From contig NZ_JYIJ01000015.1 in assembly GCF_001543895.1 (NCBI RefSeq), positions 1 to 64,000 of the forward strand: a DNA stretch of 64,000 bases. The letters are read 5' to 3'. A program made the translations under genes and the position numbers. Source of the DNA: Carbonactinospora thermoautotrophica (lineage in GTDB: Bacteria; Actinomycetota; Actinomycetes; Streptomycetales; Carbonactinosporaceae). Shown here piece by piece: positions 61,878 through 64,000 of the stretch (its first letter is position 1; each line of letters starts with the position of its first letter). Under the pieces are notes generated by a model that worked only from the letters and a program-made list of their open reading frames with translations, had not been told where the DNA came from and searched no databases.

Positions 61878-62405
61878 GTGACCCGGTACGACCCCCACGC
61901 CCCGCCGGCCCTGTCCGCGGAGGAGTTCAAGGCCGCGCTCGCCCAGTTCGCCACCGGCGTGGTGCTGGTGACCAGCGACGACGACGGCGAGGACGCGGCC
62001 ATGACGGCCAGCGCGTTCCTGTCCCTGTCGATCGACCCTCCGCTGGTGCTGCTCAGCGTGCGCGCCGGGTCGCGGATGCACGGCGTGCTGACCCGCCAAC
62101 CGCACTGGGCCGCCTCGGTGCTCTCCGCGGGCCAGCAGCCGGTCGCGGCCCGGTTCGCCGTCTCGCAGCGCCCGACCGACCGGTTGCTGTTCGCCGACCT
62201 CGCCCACCACCGCGGCCCGTACACGGGCGCGCTGATCCTGGACCACGCCCTGGCCGCGGTGGAGTGCCGCACCGAGCAGGTGGTCCCGGCCGGGGACCAC
62301 ACCCTGGTCATCGGCCGGGTCCTGGCCGCGGAGCGGCGCAACCCGGACGCACCGGCGCTGCTCCGCTTCCGCAGCCGGTATCGGACCCTGCCGCCGCGGT
62401 CCTAA
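61878..62405 (+). CDS. Flavin reductase-like flavoprotein
   Basis: 175 residues, split-barrel FMN-binding fold: FATGVVLVTSDDDGEDAAMTASAFLSLSIDPPLVLLSV is the signature region (residues about 24-62), then HHRGPYTGALILDHALAAVEC and the DHTLVIGRV motif. Supplies reduced flavin to a monooxygenase, or acts alone. GTG start. Its stop overlaps the converging yjdF-like stop by 3 nt. Confidence 0.87.
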   Translation: MTRYDPHAPPALSAEEFKAALAQFATGVVLVTSDDDGEDAAMTASAFLSLSIDPPLVLLSVRAGSRMHGVLTRQPHWAASVLSAGQQPVAARFAVSQRPTDRLLFADLAHHRGPYTGALILDHALAAVECRTEQVVPAGDHTLVIGRVLAAERRNPDAPALLRFRSRYRTLPPRS

Positions 62406-62818
62406 CGCCCCCGGTGGCGCGCCTTGGCTTTGGCGCGCGCGACCTCGCGCCGGTGCTCGGCTTGGGCTCGGCGCCGCTCGCGGCGCGACACCCGGGCTGC
62501 CCGCTTGGCCGCCTCGTGCTGGGCCTTGAGTGCCTCCTGCGCGGCGGTGGTGAGCGGCCGGGCGGCCATTTCCCGGGCGGCCTCGCGCGCCAAGCGCTTG
62601 GGGTTCACGGCACGCCGCCGCTGGTCGGGCACGGGCGGCGCGGTGAGCGCACGCTCCAGCAGGGGCAGGAAATCCCGGTGCACGAAGCGCAGCAGGTCGG
62701 GCCCGGTCGGCTCGGATCCGAAGACGTACCGGGCCGCGCGCACGCCGTCCGGGCCGGCGACCTCCAGGACACCGACCCAGAACTGCCCGTCGAAGAACAC
62801 CGTGAAGGTGCCCGACAT
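62402..62818 (-). CDS. YjdF-like protein (DUF2992)
   Basis: 138 residues. N-terminal beta region FTVFFDGQFWVGVLEVAG, then YVFGSEPTGPDLLRFVHRDF and a long Lys/Arg-rich helix at the C-terminus. This is the YjdF/DUF2992 pattern; in Firmicutes the gene is controlled by the yjdF riboswitch. No such RNA is apparent here. Function unknown. Confidence 0.82.
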   Translation of the reverse strand: MSGTFTVFFDGQFWVGVLEVAGPDGVRAARYVFGSEPTGPDLLRFVHRDFLPLLERALTAPPVPDQRRRAVNPKRLAREAAREMAARPLTTAAQEALKAQHEAAKRAARVSRRERRRAQAEHRREVARAKAKARHRGR

Positions 62819-62958
62819 CGTCCCTCCCGTCGATCTTCAGTTGTGATCTGGAAGGGACACGCCGGACACCCCGGGAGGGGGAGGTTACTGCGCACCCGGA
62901 CGGGTACGGCCCGGACTACCAACCGGGACTGTGTTTTCGCGTGTCCGAACCGGAGATT

Positions 62959-63906
62959 TTAAGCCAGCGCCGGCTCGCCGAGCACCAGTTTTCTGGCCTC
63001 GGCGTCCAGCTCGGCCACGACGCCCAGCGGCATGGTCAGCTGCCGTCGGCCGTGCCCGAAGTCGAACCCGTTGACGATCGGCACGCCGAGCGGGCCGAGC
63101 CGGTCCAGCAGCACCTCCGACACGCCCTCGCCGCAGTCCACCCAGGTGCCGGCCACGATCGCCGCCACCCCGGCGAACCAGCCGGCGCGCAGCAGCTGGG
63201 TGAGCATGCGGTCGATTCGGTACGGGGCCTCGTTCACGTCCTCCAGCAGCACAATGGCGCCCTCGGCGGGGCGCAGCTCGGGCGCGCCGACGCACGCGGC
63301 GAGCAGTGCCAGGTTGCCGCCGACCAGCATCCCGGAAGCGCGGCCGGGAACCAGCACCTCGGCATGCGGGACGACGATTTCCCGGACGTCGCCCGGCGTG
63401 AACAGCGTCCTCGTCAGATGGGTGATCGACGCCTGGTCCAGCTGTCCGGTGCCGAGCGCGAACCCGGCCGGCATCGGCCCGAAGAGCGTCGCCAGCCCGA
63501 GATGGTGGTGGAAGGCGAGATGCAACGCGGTGATGTCGCTGGAGCCGAGGAACACCTTGGGCTCGGCCCCGGCCATGGCCGTCCAGTCCAGGTGGTCGAG
63601 CACGCGCATCGCGCCGTACCCGCCGCGGGCGCAGACGACCGCCCTGACCGAGTCGTCGAGCCAGGCCTTCTGCAGGTCGGCCGCGCGGTCCTCGTCGGTA
63701 CCGGCCAGGAACCCGCGCTGGTCGAGGGCGTGTTCCCCGAGCACGACCTCCAGGCCGAAGCGGCGTAGCGCCTCGCACCCTCGCTCGAGACGTCGCTCGT
63801 CGACCGGTCCGCTGGGCGCCACGACGGCGACCCGGTCGCCCCGGCGCAGGCGCGCCGGCCGCTGGAGGGACGCAACCACTCGAACCCCCTGTCTGCGCAC
63901 GGCCAT
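62959..63906 (-). CDS. LD-carboxypeptidase (peptidase S66)
   Basis: 315 residues. Nucleophile Ser123 in GSSDIT, followed by a Glu in LLEDVNEAPYRID and the C-terminal His region (DFGHGRRQLTMPLG). Such enzymes trim the D-Ala from tetrapeptide stems in peptidoglycan recycling, or give self-resistance to microcin C-like compounds (MccF). The ATG start includes a 12-residue lead before the domain; an internal start is possible. Confidence 0.87.
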   Translation of the reverse strand: MAVRRQGVRVVASLQRPARLRRGDRVAVVAPSGPVDERRLERGCEALRRFGLEVVLGEHALDQRGFLAGTDEDRAADLQKAWLDDSVRAVVCARGGYGAMRVLDHLDWTAMAGAEPKVFLGSSDITALHLAFHHHLGLATLFGPMPAGFALGTGQLDQASITHLTRTLFTPGDVREIVVPHAEVLVPGRASGMLVGGNLALLAACVGAPELRPAEGAIVLLEDVNEAPYRIDRMLTQLLRAGWFAGVAAIVAGTWVDCGEGVSEVLLDRLGPLGVPIVNGFDFGHGRRQLTMPLGVVAELDAEARKLVLGEPALA

Positions 63907-64000
63907 CGGGTTCAGGCCGAACCGTACACAATGCGGGAGCTGTCGCAGTAGATAGTCGCAGTAGATACCTGCCCCGTGTCGTCAGGCGCCGGTCGCCACG

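Noticed and set aside
62819-62958. yjdF-type riboswitch ahead of the YjdF-like gene
   Set aside because: The 140-nt gap shows no recognisable conserved core of that RNA, and the motif is known mainly from Firmicutes.

Overview
This 64 kb window is chromosomal DNA of a high-GC actinomycete. The evidence is pervasive GTG/ATGA overlapping starts, WhiB and Lsr2 genes, a polycysteine leader peptide before the sulfur operon, a dodecin, a DUF3099 protein and an actinobacterial GH15 trehalase-type enzyme. I cannot resolve the family from sequence alone.

Layout. 0.5-3.2 kb: a CGNR zinc-finger regulator and a pabB-pabC pair. 3.5-6.3 kb: tRNA-Gly, tRNA-Cys and tRNA-Val, followed by the worn remains of an element integrated into tRNA-Val (second copy of the tRNA 3' half, paired arm-like repeats, an IS5-type insertion sequence, a pseudogene). 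6.3-16.8 kb: HD phosphohydrolase, divergent PfkB kinase and GH4 glycosidase, Lsr2, a lipoprotein PBP, WhiB, an AidB-like acyl-CoA dehydrogenase and a large HTH/TPR-like regulator. 16.9-26.3 kb: a complete sulfate assimilation operon headed by a Cys-Cys leader peptide (sulfite reductase, zinc ribbon, cysH, cysC, cysD, cysN, an Ssu-type ABC transporter, a CbiX-like chelatase). 26.5-34.9 kb: lipoprotein, glycogen debranching enzyme, Zn alcohol dehydrogenase, TreZ, SixA, and a fabG-fabI pair. 35-40.2 kb: TldD/TldE, TetR with its operator, dodecin, DUF3099.

40.9-52.4 kb is the most unusual part: a gene island around a soluble di-iron monooxygenase (SDIMO) of the toluene-4-monooxygenase type. The minus-strand array runs DJ-1/PfpI (with a large helical insertion), two paralogous NTF2-like proteins, hydroxylase alpha, gamma, effector, beta, an AraC regulator, a Rieske ferredoxin and an acyl-CoA ligase. 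A second DJ-1 gene lies upstream. A divergent plus-strand set encodes an ABM-domain protein, a BphA4-type FAD ferredoxin reductase and a VOC protein. The usual plant-type reductase (TmoF) is absent. The promoter region carries two pairs of direct repeats. I infer an oxidative catabolic or detoxifying pathway with unknown substrate.

52.7-64 kb: moaA, a FAD-Rieske fusion oxidoreductase, PsiE-like membrane protein, a secreted HNH nuclease, small Cys-rich and lipoprotein genes, SURF1, GH15 enzyme, flavin reductase, YjdF-like protein and an LD-carboxypeptidase. No rRNA, CRISPR array or phage structural gene was seen.
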